A stretch of DNA of 64,000 nt from Neisseria sp. DTU_2020_1000833_1_SI_GRL_NUU_006. GTDB lineage: Bacteria; Pseudomonadota; Gammaproteobacteria; Burkholderiales; Neisseriaceae. Positions 17,057 through 25,311 of the stretch are shown here, piece after piece. The position numbers and the translations under genes are program-made. The stretch is from contig CP135593.1 in NCBI GenBank assembly GCA_032388755.1, positions 310,001 to 374,000 of the forward strand, in the 5' to 3' direction. Below the pieces are notes generated by a model. The model saw only the letters and a list, made by a program, of their open reading frames with translations. It searched no databases and was not told where the DNA came from. Numbering within the stretch: the first letter of the stretch is position 1; each line of letters begins with the position of its first letter.

Positions 17057-17463
17057 GATGAAGGTGCGGAAAGGTCGTCTGAAAGAGTATAGCCAAGGTG
17101 CAGGGTTTCGGCCAGGTATGGTTGTCGTTCAGACGATTGATGGTCTATTTTAATTGCTTTTAATTGCTTATGAGATATGTTCTCTTATTTTGATGTTCAA
17201 AGTGTTATAGGGCGTCATGATGTTTTTAATTTTATCGTTACAGAATAATAATGTTCTCATCCATTAAATTTAAAACTCAAAAAAGCTTAGCTTGACGATA
17301 CGCCGACTGTGCTGAATCCATCCGAAATTTGCTTATTTTACACGATCGGATAAGTAGCTGAAATCGGATTGGGAGATTTTGAAAGGACAGATAAAACGAA
17401 AGGTCGTCTGAAACCTTTTTTAGGTTTCAGACGACCTGTTTTAAATCTCAAATCGTTCCGTTA
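17057..17463. other. Intergenic region, 407 bp
   Basis: Holds a single DUS near 17074 at the DUF1289 gene start and an inverted DUS pair near the acp end. Between them is about 300 bp of AT-rich sequence with no convincing gene, RNA or operator. Confidence 0.5.
17399..17438. terminator. DUS-pair terminator after acp
   Basis: AAAGGTCGTCTGAAACCT pairs with AGGTTTCAGACGACCT, 25 bp beyond the stop of the Acp-like gene. Confidence 0.8.
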
Positions 17464-17835
17464 TTAACGGTCGATGTTGACGGGTTCGCAGTTTTTCACG
17501 ATGAAGCGGTTGCGTGAGTCGGTTACACCCACAACTTCAGAGGTTGTGTGGGTGTTGCGGTCGATGTAACCCGCAGACATAGAAAAACCGCGTTTGTTGG
17601 TGAAGGTTGTACCGGTGCTGTCAGAGTGGCTTTTATCAACGCGCAGGCTGATTACTTTGCCGGCTGCATTTGCGGACGCGCCTACTGCTTTGCCACTGCG
17701 GTCAAATTCGTAAACGACATTCAGTTTTTTACCGTTGTCGCATTTGTAAGGAACGTAGCCGGCAGGAGCGGCAGCGGCAGTCATGGAAACACCGGCGGTC
17801 AGTACGGCTACAATAGCGGCAGATAAGAATTTCAT
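17464..17835 (-). CDS. Acp-like (adhesin complex protein) lysozyme inhibitor
   Basis: A 123-residue exported protein. A clear signal peptide (MKFLSAAIVAVLTAGVSMTAAAAPA) precedes a small beta-rich domain with two cysteines (YVPYKCDNGK and IVKNCEPV) that can form a disulfide. The layout YxCxxGKKLxVxYxFxxxGxAVxA matches neisserial Acp, which adopts an MliC-like fold, inhibits lysozyme and is exposed on the outer membrane. The protein is diverged from meningococcal Acp as I remember it, so inhibitor activity is inferred. Confidence 0.78.
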   Translation of the reverse strand: MKFLSAAIVAVLTAGVSMTAAAAPAGYVPYKCDNGKKLNVVYEFDRSGKAVGASANAAGKVISLRVDKSHSDSTGTTFTNKRGFSMSAGYIDRNTHTTSEVVGVTDSRNRFIVKNCEPVNIDR

Positions 17836-18377
17836 CTGGTATTACTCCATAAAAAAGATTGATGTGTGGCGTGGACTACCCGGCGCCATCTTTGCTTTGA
17901 AAGCAGAGCATATTTTATCCCTTCGCAAAAAATATACAATATGCTGATATGCAAAGCTGTACTAAGAAATTTTCGGGAAGGGTTATTCTGGTTGAAAAAA
18001 TCCAATAAGTTGAAAATTTATCTTAATGAAATTATTAAATTTATTTTTTTATCTATAACATTCAGATATTTAGATTATTGAAAAAGGCTGTTGTACAAGC
18101 CGGAAAGCTTTTTTCCAATACGCAGCTTTAAATCATATACAGATGATAGTGTTGTTTTTCGGTCTCAGTTCGGATTTAATATAAAAAGCGATACAAGGTC
18201 GTTTAAAAAAGTTCCCCGACCATAAAATGCTGATGATTGGAGATTTTCGATTCGGTACAGCTTATTTTTAAGATGTTCCGGCATGAAATATCCAAAATGT
18301 CTGTTAGATAATCTCTTGATTTACGTTAAAATATGATTTTTTTTGTGAAGGTCGTCTGAAAAAGACGGAGAGAATAG
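17836..18377. other. Intergenic region, 542 bp
   Basis: AT-rich gap between the divergent acp-like and Nramp-like genes. It holds the acp promoter, a degenerate DUS near 18195, a GGCT...AGCC palindrome with a following T run near 18085-18113, and one DUS at 18347-18360 directly before the Nramp-like start. No gene is evident. Confidence 0.5.
17912..17939 (-). promoter_or_regulatory. Putative acp promoter
   Basis: On the minus strand TTGTAT (17934-17939) and TAAAAT (17912-17917) are 16 bp apart, about 75 bp before the acp start codon. Confidence 0.5.
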
Positions 18378-19646
18378 ATGTCTGAACAACTTACACACGC
18401 TTCGACTTGGAAAAGCAAAATCAACGCGCTGGGGCCCGGAATCATGATGGCCTCGGCGGCGGTCGGCGGTTCGCACCTGATTGCCTCGACGCAGGCGGGC
18501 GCGCTTTACGGCTGGCAGCTTGCGTTGATTATCATTTTGACCAACCTCTTCAAATATCCGTTTTTCCGTTTCAGCGCGCATTACACGCTGGATACGGGCA
18601 AAAGCCTGATTGAAGGCTATGCAGAGAAAAGCCGCGTTTATTTGTGGGTATTCCTGATTTTGTGCGTTATCTCGGCAACGATTAACGCGGGTGCGGTCGC
18701 CATCGTGACCGCCGCCATTGTCAAAATGGCGATTCCTTCGCTGACGCTGAATGTCGGCGCAATCTCCGCGCTGATTATGGCTTCCTGCCTGATTATCTTG
18801 GCGAGCGGACGCTACAAAGCCTTGGACAACGTTTCCAAAATCATCATCGTCAGCCTGACGATTGCCACAGTTGCCGCCGCTGCCATCGCCATGTCGCGCG
18901 GCATGCAGATGAAACCCGACTTTATCGAGCCTACCCCATGGACACTGGCAGGCTTGGGCTTCCTCATCGCGCTGATGGGTTGGATGCCTGCACCGATTGA
19001 AATTTCAGCGATCAACTCGTTGTGGGTAACGGAAAAACAACGCATCAATCCTTCCAGCTACCGCGACGGTATTTTCGATTTCAACGTCGGCTACATCACC
19101 AGCGCAGTGTTGGCGGTCGTCTTCCTCGCCTTGGGCGCGTATGTGCAGTACGGCAACGGGGAGGCAGTGCAAATGGCGGGCGGAAAATACGTCGGTCAAC
19201 TGATTAATATGTACGCCGTCACCATCGGCGACTGGTCGCGTCCGATGGTCGCATTCATCGCCTTCGCCTGCATGTACGGTACAACGATTACCGTAGTGGA
19301 CGGCTACGCGCGCGCGATTGCCGAGCCGGTGCGCCTGCTGCGCAGCAAAGACAAAACGGGCAACGTCGAACTCTTTGCCTGGAACGTTTGGGTCGCAGGT
19401 ACGGGCTTGGCAGTGATTTTCTGGTTCAACAGCGCGATGGCAGAGCTGCTCAAATTCGCCATGATTACCGCCTTCGTTGCCGCTCCCGTGTTCGCTTGGC
19501 TGAACTACCGCCTCGTTAAAGGCGACGAACGCCACAAGCTGACGGCAGGCATGAACTTCCTCGCCATCCTCGGCTTGATTTACCTGACCGGATTTACGGT
19601 ATTGTTCCTATTGAATCTGACCGGCATCTTGGCTGCACCTAAGTAA
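18378..19646 (+). CDS. Nramp-family transporter lacking the canonical metal-binding motif
   Basis: Eleven or so membrane helices in 422 residues and overall Nramp layout (GPGIMMASAAVGGSHLIASTQAGALYGW at the first helix). Classical Nramp proteins use DPGN in helix 1 and a Met in helix 6 to bind Mn2+ or Fe2+. Here helix 1 reads AVGGSH (residues 29-33) and helix 6 reads WMPAPIEIS. The ligand set therefore differs, and the substrate may not be Mn2+ or Fe2+. The group occurs in other proteobacteria as an Nramp-like branch. Membrane transporter is secure; the substrate is open. Confidence 0.82.
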   Translation: MSEQLTHASTWKSKINALGPGIMMASAAVGGSHLIASTQAGALYGWQLALIIILTNLFKYPFFRFSAHYTLDTGKSLIEGYAEKSRVYLWVFLILCVISATINAGAVAIVTAAIVKMAIPSLTLNVGAISALIMASCLIILASGRYKALDNVSKIIIVSLTIATVAAAAIAMSRGMQMKPDFIEPTPWTLAGLGFLIALMGWMPAPIEISAINSLWVTEKQRINPSSYRDGIFDFNVGYITSAVLAVVFLALGAYVQYGNGEAVQMAGGKYVGQLINMYAVTIGDWSRPMVAFIAFACMYGTTITVVDGYARAIAEPVRLLRSKDKTGNVELFAWNVWVAGTGLAVIFWFNSAMAELLKFAMITAFVAAPVFAWLNYRLVKGDERHKLTAGMNFLAILGLIYLTGFTVLFLLNLTGILAAPK

Positions 19647-19659
19647 GCCCAATCAAAAC

Positions 19660-19704
19660 AAAGGTCGTCTGAAAACCGGATTTTGGTTTTCAGACGACCT
19701 TTTT
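19660..19704. terminator. DUS-pair terminator after the Nramp-like gene
   Basis: AAAGGTCGTCTGAAAACC and GGTTTTCAGACGACCTTTTT pair, 14 bp beyond the stop. Confidence 0.82.
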
Positions 19705-19814
19705 GTTATGGGTTTGGTTTGGGGAAGAAGTTATTTATTGGTATAGGTGAATGATATTACGAAGTTCATGATTATAATCAATAATTCGTAAAACCTATTT
19801 GAAATAAGATGAAA

Positions 19815-19857
19815 GAAGGTCGTCTGAAAATCTTAGTTTGAGATTTCAGACGACCCT
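19815..19857. terminator. DUS-pair terminator after the universal stress gene
   Basis: AAGGTCGTCTGAAATC-type arms pair with GATTTCAGACGACC, 18 bp beyond the stop at 19876 on the minus strand. Confidence 0.75.
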
Positions 19858-19875
19858 CTTCAGTAGGGCAGCCCC

Positions 19876-20340
19876 TTACGCTTCTTCCGCTTTGCTGCGG
19901 ATAATCAGAAGCGGCAGGTGGCTTTGGCGCATAACGGTTTCGGCGAAGCTGCCCATCAGGAGGTGCATCAGGCCGGTGCGGCCGTGTGTGCCGAGTACCA
20001 GCAGGTCGGCGCCGTTTTCATCGGCGTAATCGACCAAATCCTGCGCCATTTCGCGTGCGCCTTTGTTGGCGACCAGCAGGTGTTTGACAATGTTTTCCAC
20101 GCCGTTTTCGCGGGCGGTTTTTTCAGCGAAGTCCAAGACTTCGTTGCCTTGGGCGACGGCGGCGGCCTCGTAGCTTTCGTGTTGCAGGAATTCGGGGGCG
20201 AGCGCCATGTATTCGGCGGGGTTGGCGACGTGTACCAAAGTCAGGCGGGCGTTGTTGACGCTTGCCAACTCGGCGGCGTGTTTCAGGGCGTTGAGGGAAG
20301 TTTCGCTGCCGTCAACGGCTACAACCAGATGTTTGTACAT
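19876..20340 (-). CDS. Universal stress protein (UspA family)
   Basis: A 154-residue single Usp domain. The N-terminal strand MYKHLVVAVDGSETS and the ATP-binding loop GTHGRTGLMHLLMGSFAETV (G-x2-G-x9-G-S) are intact, so it probably binds ATP. Usp proteins support survival in stasis and stress; the exact role is unknown. A good GGAG ribosome site (20349-20352 on the plus map) supports the start at 20340. Stands alone. Confidence 0.92.
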   Translation of the reverse strand: MYKHLVVAVDGSETSLNALKHAAELASVNNARLTLVHVANPAEYMALAPEFLQHESYEAAAVAQGNEVLDFAEKTARENGVENIVKHLLVANKGAREMAQDLVDYADENGADLLVLGTHGRTGLMHLLMGSFAETVMRQSHLPLLIIRSKAEEA

Positions 20341-20533
20341 AGTTCAATCTCCTTTTTGCGCCGCAGGCGGCACTTTGTTGGATGCGGTTGGGAGGGGTCA
20401 GATATGAAACGATTATAGACTCTTTCGGGCTGCTGAAACAGTCCGTCTGCTTTCCAGTATAATATGTGTCGCATTCGTCCGCAGCGTTTTGCGTTGATTT
20501 TCATTCATTTATTGATATATCACAAGGTTGGGT

Positions 20534-21310
20534 ATGAACGACACCGTTTTTCTTCCTTCGCGCCGTTTCGGCGGTATTGCCAGACTCTATGGAGATGAAG
20601 CACTGGCGCGGTTTTCGCGCGCGCACGTCTGCGTGGTCGGCGTGGGCGGGGTAGGCTCTTGGGCGGTGGAGGCTTTGGCGCGGACGGGCATCGGTCGTTT
20701 GACCTTGATTGATTTGGACAACGTCGCCGAGTCCAATGTCAACCGCCAGCTTCATGCGCTGACCGACGATTTCGGCAAGGCGAAGGTAACGGCGTTGCGC
20801 GAACGCATTGCCCAAATCAATCCGAAATGCGAAGTGGAGGAAATCGAGGATTTTGTGACGGAAGACAATCTGGAAACGCTTTTCAGACGACCTTTCGACT
20901 TTGTGATCGACGCGATAGACCAAGTGCGCGTCAAGGCGGCGATGGCGGCTTATTTTGTGCAACACAAACAGCCGTTTATCCTGAGCGGCGGCGCGGGTGG
21001 ACAGAAAAATCCGGCGTTGATTCAAACCGCCGATTTGAGCCGCGTTACCCACGACCCGCTGCTTGCCAACCTGCGCTACACCTTGCGCAAACGCTACGGC
21101 TTCAGCCGCGATACCAAAGAAAAAATGCGCGTGCCGTGTGTGTTCTCGACTGAAAACATTACGCCGCCGCAATCGGGCGAAGCGTGTTCGACCGATACTG
21201 CGCCGCAAGGGCTGTCCTGCGCGGGCTATGGGGCGAGTATGCTGGTGACGGCTTCGTTTGGGCTGTATTGTGCGCAGGCGGCGGTAGAACATATTGCGGG
21301 ACGGAAGTGA
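20534..21310 (+). CDS. tcdA: tRNA threonylcarbamoyladenosine dehydratase TcdA
   Basis: E1-like enzyme that cyclises t6A37 of tRNA to ct6A using ATP. The ThiF-type nucleotide site GVGGVGSWAVEALARTGIG is at about residues 37-55, and the DLDNVAESNVNRQ motif follows. It has a YGASMLVTASFGLYCAQAAVEHI C-terminus. ATG at 20534 with AAGG upstream is preferred to the TTG six bases earlier. The 258-residue length matches E. coli TcdA (268). Confidence 0.93.
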   Translation: MNDTVFLPSRRFGGIARLYGDEALARFSRAHVCVVGVGGVGSWAVEALARTGIGRLTLIDLDNVAESNVNRQLHALTDDFGKAKVTALRERIAQINPKCEVEEIEDFVTEDNLETLFRRPFDFVIDAIDQVRVKAAMAAYFVQHKQPFILSGGAGGQKNPALIQTADLSRVTHDPLLANLRYTLRKRYGFSRDTKEKMRVPCVFSTENITPPQSGEACSTDTAPQGLSCAGYGASMLVTASFGLYCAQAAVEHIAGRK

Positions 21311-21770
21311 GAGGAACCGATTTTTTAAAACCTATTTTATCGCCAGCTTGATTTATGCGGTGTGGTTCGGCGTGTTGATGTATGCCGTCGATCCGATGTT
21401 TGGCGAAATGGGATGCGACATGCAGTCGGGAGATTATTTGTGTTTTCAGGACGGCTCTCAGCGGCCGTTTACCAATTTCCTTTATCCTTTCCTGTCCGTT
21501 CCGATATTCAGCCTTTTGCACGCTGCCATCATGAAGTGGCGCAAACGCTGCTCGGTCGGGATGATTTGGTTTTTGGTCGGCTGCGAGTGGCTGCTGCTAT
21601 TGGCTTGGATAATTGCGATGCTGGTGCGCGATGGCTTTGTGTTTTCCCGTGATGCCGTTACGGTACTGATCGGTTCGTTTTTCGCCGTTTTGCCGCTGCT
21701 GGGCATGGCGTCGGCGCAAACGCTTGCCATTGCCATCGCTTCTTTGAAAAGCCAACGCAAAAAAGGCTGA
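21294..21770 (+). CDS. Hypothetical four-helix membrane protein
   Basis: Not recognised. The 158-residue protein has four hydrophobic segments (about residues 15-32, 60-80, 88-110 and 122-147), Cys pairs in GCDMQSGDYLCFQDG and a basic C-terminus. The only starts are non-ATG: TTG at 21294 overlaps the end of tcdA by 17 bp, which suggests coupled translation. The true start could lie further in. Downstream is a single DUS and scpA. Confidence 0.6.
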   Translation: MRDGSERNRFFKTYFIASLIYAVWFGVLMYAVDPMFGEMGCDMQSGDYLCFQDGSQRPFTNFLYPFLSVPIFSLLHAAIMKWRKRCSVGMIWFLVGCEWLLLLAWIIAMLVRDGFVFSRDAVTVLIGSFFAVLPLLGMASAQTLAIAIASLKSQRKKG

Positions 21771-21875
21771 TTTTTGTTTTGCCGCACTCGTTTGGGCGAA
21801 GCCCGCTGCGTTTTCAGACGACCCCGTTATTGATTAACCACCCATCAAACCTAATAAGAAAAAGCTCCTCTAATC

Positions 21876-22763
21876 ATGCCTTCAGAACACCTTATCTCTT
21901 CCGCTGCGGCAACGTCGTCTGAACACACTGTCGCGTGGGTATTCGGCCAACCCGTAACCGATTTGCCGCAGGATTTGTTTATTCCGCCCGATGCGTTGAA
22001 GGTTGTCTTAAGCAGCTTCCAAGGGCCGTTGGATTTGCTGCTTTACCTTATCCGCAAACAGAATATCGACGTTCTCGATATTCCGATGGTGAAGATTACC
22101 GAGCAATATCTGCACTATATCGCCCAAATGGAAGCGTATCAGTTTGATTTGGCGGCGGAATATCTTTTGATGGCGGCGATGCTGATTGAAATCAAATCGC
22201 GCCTGCTGCTGCCGCGTCCCGAAGAGGTCGAGGATGAAGAGGCGGACCCGCGTGCCGAGCTGGTGCGCCGCCTTTTGGCTTACGAACAGATGAAGCTGGC
22301 GGCGCAGGGTTTGGATGCGTTGCCGCGCGCGGGACGGGATTTTGCTTGGGCGTATCTGCCGTTGGAAATCGCGGTCGAAGCGAAGCTGCCGGAGGTGTAT
22401 GTCGCCGATTTGACGCAGGCGTGGCTGGGCATTTTGTCGCGGGCGAAACATACGCGCAGCCATGAAGTGATTCAGGAAACCATTTCCGTGCGCGCGCAGA
22501 TGACGGCGGTTTTACGTCGTCTGAACGAGAGCGGGATATGCAAATTCAGCGATTTGTTCAAACCGGAGCAGGGCGCGGCGTATGTGGTCGTCAATTTCAT
22601 CGCGCTCTTGGAGCTTGCCAAAGAAGGTTTGGTCCGCATCGTCCAGCCGGACAGCTACGGCGAAATCGAAATCAGCCTGAAACAGGAAAATTTAGAACGC
22701 CCGGAAGCGGAAGAGGGCATTTCAGACGACCCCGCCGCCGACGTTGAAGGCGAAACGGCATGA
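21876..22763 (+). CDS. scpA: Segregation and condensation protein ScpA
   Basis: Kleisin subunit of the SMC-ScpAB condensin-like complex that organises chromosomes. The N-terminal SMC-neck-binding part has FQGPLDLLLYLIRKQNIDVLDIPMVKITEQYL (about residues 47-80), followed by the helix AAEYLLMAAMLIEIKSRLLLPR. The C-terminal winged-helix region (YVVVNFIALLELAKEGLVRIVQ) binds the SMC head. At 295 residues it is slightly long, with an unusual N-terminal leader of about 40 residues. scpB is not adjacent. Confidence 0.93.
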   Translation: MPSEHLISSAAATSSEHTVAWVFGQPVTDLPQDLFIPPDALKVVLSSFQGPLDLLLYLIRKQNIDVLDIPMVKITEQYLHYIAQMEAYQFDLAAEYLLMAAMLIEIKSRLLLPRPEEVEDEEADPRAELVRRLLAYEQMKLAAQGLDALPRAGRDFAWAYLPLEIAVEAKLPEVYVADLTQAWLGILSRAKHTRSHEVIQETISVRAQMTAVLRRLNESGICKFSDLFKPEQGAAYVVVNFIALLELAKEGLVRIVQPDSYGEIEISLKQENLERPEAEEGISDDPAADVEGETA

Positions 22764-22812
22764 TGATTTCACGCTTGGCAAACCCATACCCATTTCCATC
22801 AACTGCCCTTTA

Positions 22813-22964
22813 TATAGTGGATTGACTTTAAATTAGGACAAGGCGACGAAGCCACAGACAGTACAGATAGTACGGAACCGATTCACTTGGTGCTTCAGCA
22901 CCTTAGAGAATCGTTCTCTTTGAGCTAAGGCAACGCCGTACCGGTTTAAAGTTAATCCACTATA
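22813..22964. repeat. Correia element (152 bp)
   Basis: Starts TATAGTGGATTGACTTTAAA and ends GTTAATCCACTATA, with the same core as the other copies but missing GCGAG in the GGCGAGGCAACG segment. It ends 20 bp before the brnQ remnant, so its right end may supply that gene's -10 element (TATAAA). Confidence 0.92.
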
Positions 22965-22983
22965 AACAAACAGGTACGAATTT

Positions 22984-23241
22984 ATGAACAGTGTTTCCCC
23001 GTTCAACCGTAAAGCCTCGCTGTGGGCGGTCGGTTTGATGTTGTTCGCTTTGTTTTTCGGTGCGGGCAATCTGATTTTCCCCGCTTATCTCGGACAACAG
23101 GCGGGGGAAAGCTGGTTCTCTGCCATCAACGGCGCACTGCCGCTTTACAACGTCGGACTGGGCTGGCTGCTGCCCGCAACCGTCGGCTTTATTTTAGGGT
23201 GCATCCTGAACGCCGCGCTCAAGAAAAAACATAAGGCTTAA
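22984..23241 (+). pseudogene. brnQ: BrnQ branched-chain amino acid transporter, internally deleted remnant
   Basis: The first 45 residues (ALFFGAGNLIFPAYLGQQAG) are the N-terminal helix of BrnQ, and the last 35 (LYNVGLGWLLPATVGFILG) are its C-terminal helix. The central ten helices (about 350 residues) are absent, yet the fusion stays in frame. BrnQ imports Leu, Ile and Val with a cation; this 85-residue product cannot form the transporter. It may still be translated: ATG at 22984 follows a weak ribosome site (CAGG). It is flanked by a CREE upstream and a DUS pair downstream. Confidence 0.8.
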
Positions 23242-23251
23242 ATCACAAAAC

Positions 23252-23284
23252 AAAGGTCGTCTGAAAGATTTCAGACGACCTTTT
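23252..23284. terminator. DUS-pair terminator after the brnQ remnant
   Basis: AAAGGTCGTCTGAAA and TTTCAGACGACCTTTT with a 3-base loop, 10 bp beyond the stop. Confidence 0.8.
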
Positions 23285-23373
23285 CAACGCTTCTCCAACC
23301 AAAAAAAGTAACACCCGCCCGTCTAACCGTGTTCTAATAATGCTTTACATTTACGCTGAACGAGAGAAAAGCC

Positions 23374-24597
23374 ATGACCGCACCTCAAACGCCCGTTATC
23401 CGCTCCCTGCTCGACACCGACCTGTACAAGTTCACCATGCTTCAGGTGATACTGCACCAATTCCCCCAAACCCACAGCCTTTATGAGTTCCGCTGTCGCA
23501 ACAAAGACATGGTTTACCCGCTTGCCGACATCCAAAGCGACTTGGAACGAGAGCTCGACGCACTCTGCCAACTGCGCTTCACCCACTACGAACTCGACTA
23601 CCTGCGCAGCCTGCGCTTCATCAAAAGCGACTTTGTCGACTATCTCGAACTCTTCCAACTCCAACGCCGCTTCGTCAAAGTCAGCCCCGACAATGAAGGT
23701 CGTCTGAACATCCGCATCGAAGGCCCCATGATTCAGGCGATGTTCTTTGAAATCTTCATCCTCGCCATCGTCAACGAACTCTACTTCCGCCGTCTCGAAA
23801 CTCCCGCCGTCATTGAAGAAGGCGAACGCCGCCTCCAAGCCAAAGCGCAACGCCTTAAAGAAATCTCCGCCGCGCAAAATCCCGACGATCCGCCATTCCT
23901 CATTTCCGACTTCGGCACCCGCCGCCGCTACACCCTCGACTGGCAGGAACACGTCATCCGCACCCTGCTTGAAGCCGCCCCCGACATCGTGCGCGGTACC
24001 AGCAACGTTTATCTTGCCAAAAAAATCGGCATCACCCCCATCGGCACGATGGCGCACGAGTTCCTCCAAGCTTTCCAAGCCCTCGACGTGCGCCTGCGCA
24101 ATTTCCAAAAAGCCGCCCTCGAAAGCTGGGTACACGAATACCGCGGTGACCTCGGTATCGCATTAACCGACGTGGTCGGCATGGACGCCTTCCTGCGCGA
24201 CTTCGACCTCTATTTCGCCAAGCTCTTCGACGGTCTGCGTCACGACAGCGGCGACCCCTATGTATGGGGCGACAAAGCGCACGCCCACTACAAAAAACTC
24301 AAAATCGACAGCCGCACCAAAATGCTGACCTTCTCCGACGGTCTGGACATCGAACGCTCGTGGGCATTGCACCAATATTTCAAAGACCGTTTCAAAACCA
24401 GCTTCGGTATCGGTACCAACCTCACCAACGACATGGGCCATACCCCGCTGAACATCGTTTTGAAACTCGTCGAGTGCAACGGTCAGTCCGTCGCCAAACT
24501 CTCCGACTCTCCGGGCAAAACCATGACTACCAACAACACCTTCCTCGCCTACCTGCGTCAGGTGTTTGACGTTCCCGAGCCGAAGGCGGAGGATTGA
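23374..24597 (+). CDS. pncB: Nicotinate phosphoribosyltransferase
   Basis: Makes nicotinate mononucleotide from nicotinate, ATP and PRPP in NAD salvage. The 407-residue length is normal. Hallmarks are LLDTDLYKFTM near the N-terminus, FGTRRRYTLDWQ and GTSNVYLAKKIGITPIGTMAHEF, whose His is the one phosphorylated in the reaction. DGLRHDSGDPYVWGDKA follows. Start ATG at 23374 has GAGA upstream. Single gene ended by a DUS pair. Confidence 0.96.
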   Translation: MTAPQTPVIRSLLDTDLYKFTMLQVILHQFPQTHSLYEFRCRNKDMVYPLADIQSDLERELDALCQLRFTHYELDYLRSLRFIKSDFVDYLELFQLQRRFVKVSPDNEGRLNIRIEGPMIQAMFFEIFILAIVNELYFRRLETPAVIEEGERRLQAKAQRLKEISAAQNPDDPPFLISDFGTRRRYTLDWQEHVIRTLLEAAPDIVRGTSNVYLAKKIGITPIGTMAHEFLQAFQALDVRLRNFQKAALESWVHEYRGDLGIALTDVVGMDAFLRDFDLYFAKLFDGLRHDSGDPYVWGDKAHAHYKKLKIDSRTKMLTFSDGLDIERSWALHQYFKDRFKTSFGIGTNLTNDMGHTPLNIVLKLVECNGQSVAKLSDSPGKTMTTNNTFLAYLRQVFDVPEPKAED

Positions 24598-24613
24598 TTA
24601 ACTGAAAACGGCA

Positions 24614-24660
24614 AGAGGTCGTCTGAAAACCTTGATTCGAGGTTTTCAGACGACCTTTTT
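24614..24660. terminator. DUS-pair terminator after pncB
   Basis: AGAGGTCGTCTGAAAACC and GGTTTTCAGACGACCTTTTT pair, 17 bp beyond pncB. Confidence 0.82.
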
Positions 24661-24763
24661 ATCAGACAAATTGACAACACGACAATCATCCCAAGCAGCA
24701 ATCCACCCCTACTCCGTTATAGGTTTCCTGTACGGCGGTTGCCGTCTTTTCTGCCTTTTCATT

Positions 24764-24920
24764 TATAGTGGATTAAATTTAAATCAGGACAGGGCGACGA
24801 AGCCGCAGACAGTACAGATAGTACGGAACCGATTCACTTGGTGCTTCAGCACCTTAGAGAATTGTTCTCTTTGAGCTAAGGCGAGGCAACGCCGTACCGG
24901 TTTATAGTTAATCCACTATA
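24764..24920. repeat. Correia element (157 bp)
   Basis: Starts TATAGTGGATTAAATTTAAA and ends GTTAATCCACTATA. The core is complete except for two single changes from the other copies. It lies between pncB and the tRNA-Pro terminator and adjoins no gene start directly. Confidence 0.93.
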
Positions 24921-24942
24921 TAAAATTTGAGATAGGCAAAGA

Positions 24943-24976
24943 CAAAAAACAGCCCGGTCAAAAATGACCGGGCTGT
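24943..24976 (-). terminator. Intrinsic terminator of tRNA-Pro
   Basis: On the minus strand ACAGCCCGGTCA pairs perfectly with TGACCGGGCTGT across a 4-base loop, followed by T6. Nine bases separate it from the CCA end of the tRNA. Confidence 0.9.
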
Positions 24977-24984
24977 CGAATTTT

Positions 24985-25061
24985 TGGTCGGAGTGAAAGG
25001 ATTCGAACCTTCGACCCCTTGCACCCCATGCAAGTGCGCTACCAGACTGCGCCACACTCCG
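24985..25061 (-). tRNA. tRNA-Pro (GGG)
   Basis: A 77-nt cloverleaf with CCA encoded. The acceptor arms CGGAGTG and CACTCCG pair; the D arm is GCGCAGTCTGGTAGCGC; the anticodon stem-loop is CTTGC-ATGGGGT-GCAAG, giving anticodon GGG for CCC and CCU; the T arm contains GGTTCGAATCC. Confidence 0.95.
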
Positions 25062-25077
25062 ACTCGATAAGTTTCGG

Positions 25078-25106
25078 ATTATAGTTTTCTTGTCCGGCTT
25101 TGGCAA
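25078..25106 (-). promoter_or_regulatory. tRNA-Pro promoter
   Basis: TTGCCA (25101-25106) and TATAAT (25078-25083) with a 17-bp spacer on the minus strand, 16 bp before the tRNA 5' end. Confidence 0.75.
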
Positions 25107-25311
25107 GAGTGAAGCCTGACGGTTTCGGCTATCTGTTTGAAGCCGCTTTGAATTTGTTTGGCGTCAGGCAGGACGTGCAGGAGGAATATTTCACATCTGA
25201 TTTGAATCAGCGATATTTTTCAGAAGACATTCAAATGGCAAACGGATGTGGCGGAATTTTTCGGCTGCTATATAATTACAGCTTTTTATTTTTAATGAAA
25301 AAATAGGGCTG

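Noticed and set aside
20514..20527. FNR box upstream of tcdA
   Set aside because: Only the TTGAT half matches; the second half (CACAA) has too few consensus bases.
22813..24920. Correia pair flanking pncB and the brnQ remnant as a composite transposon
   Set aside because: Correia elements are non-autonomous and no transposase or shared outer duplication is seen; the enclosed genes look chromosomal.
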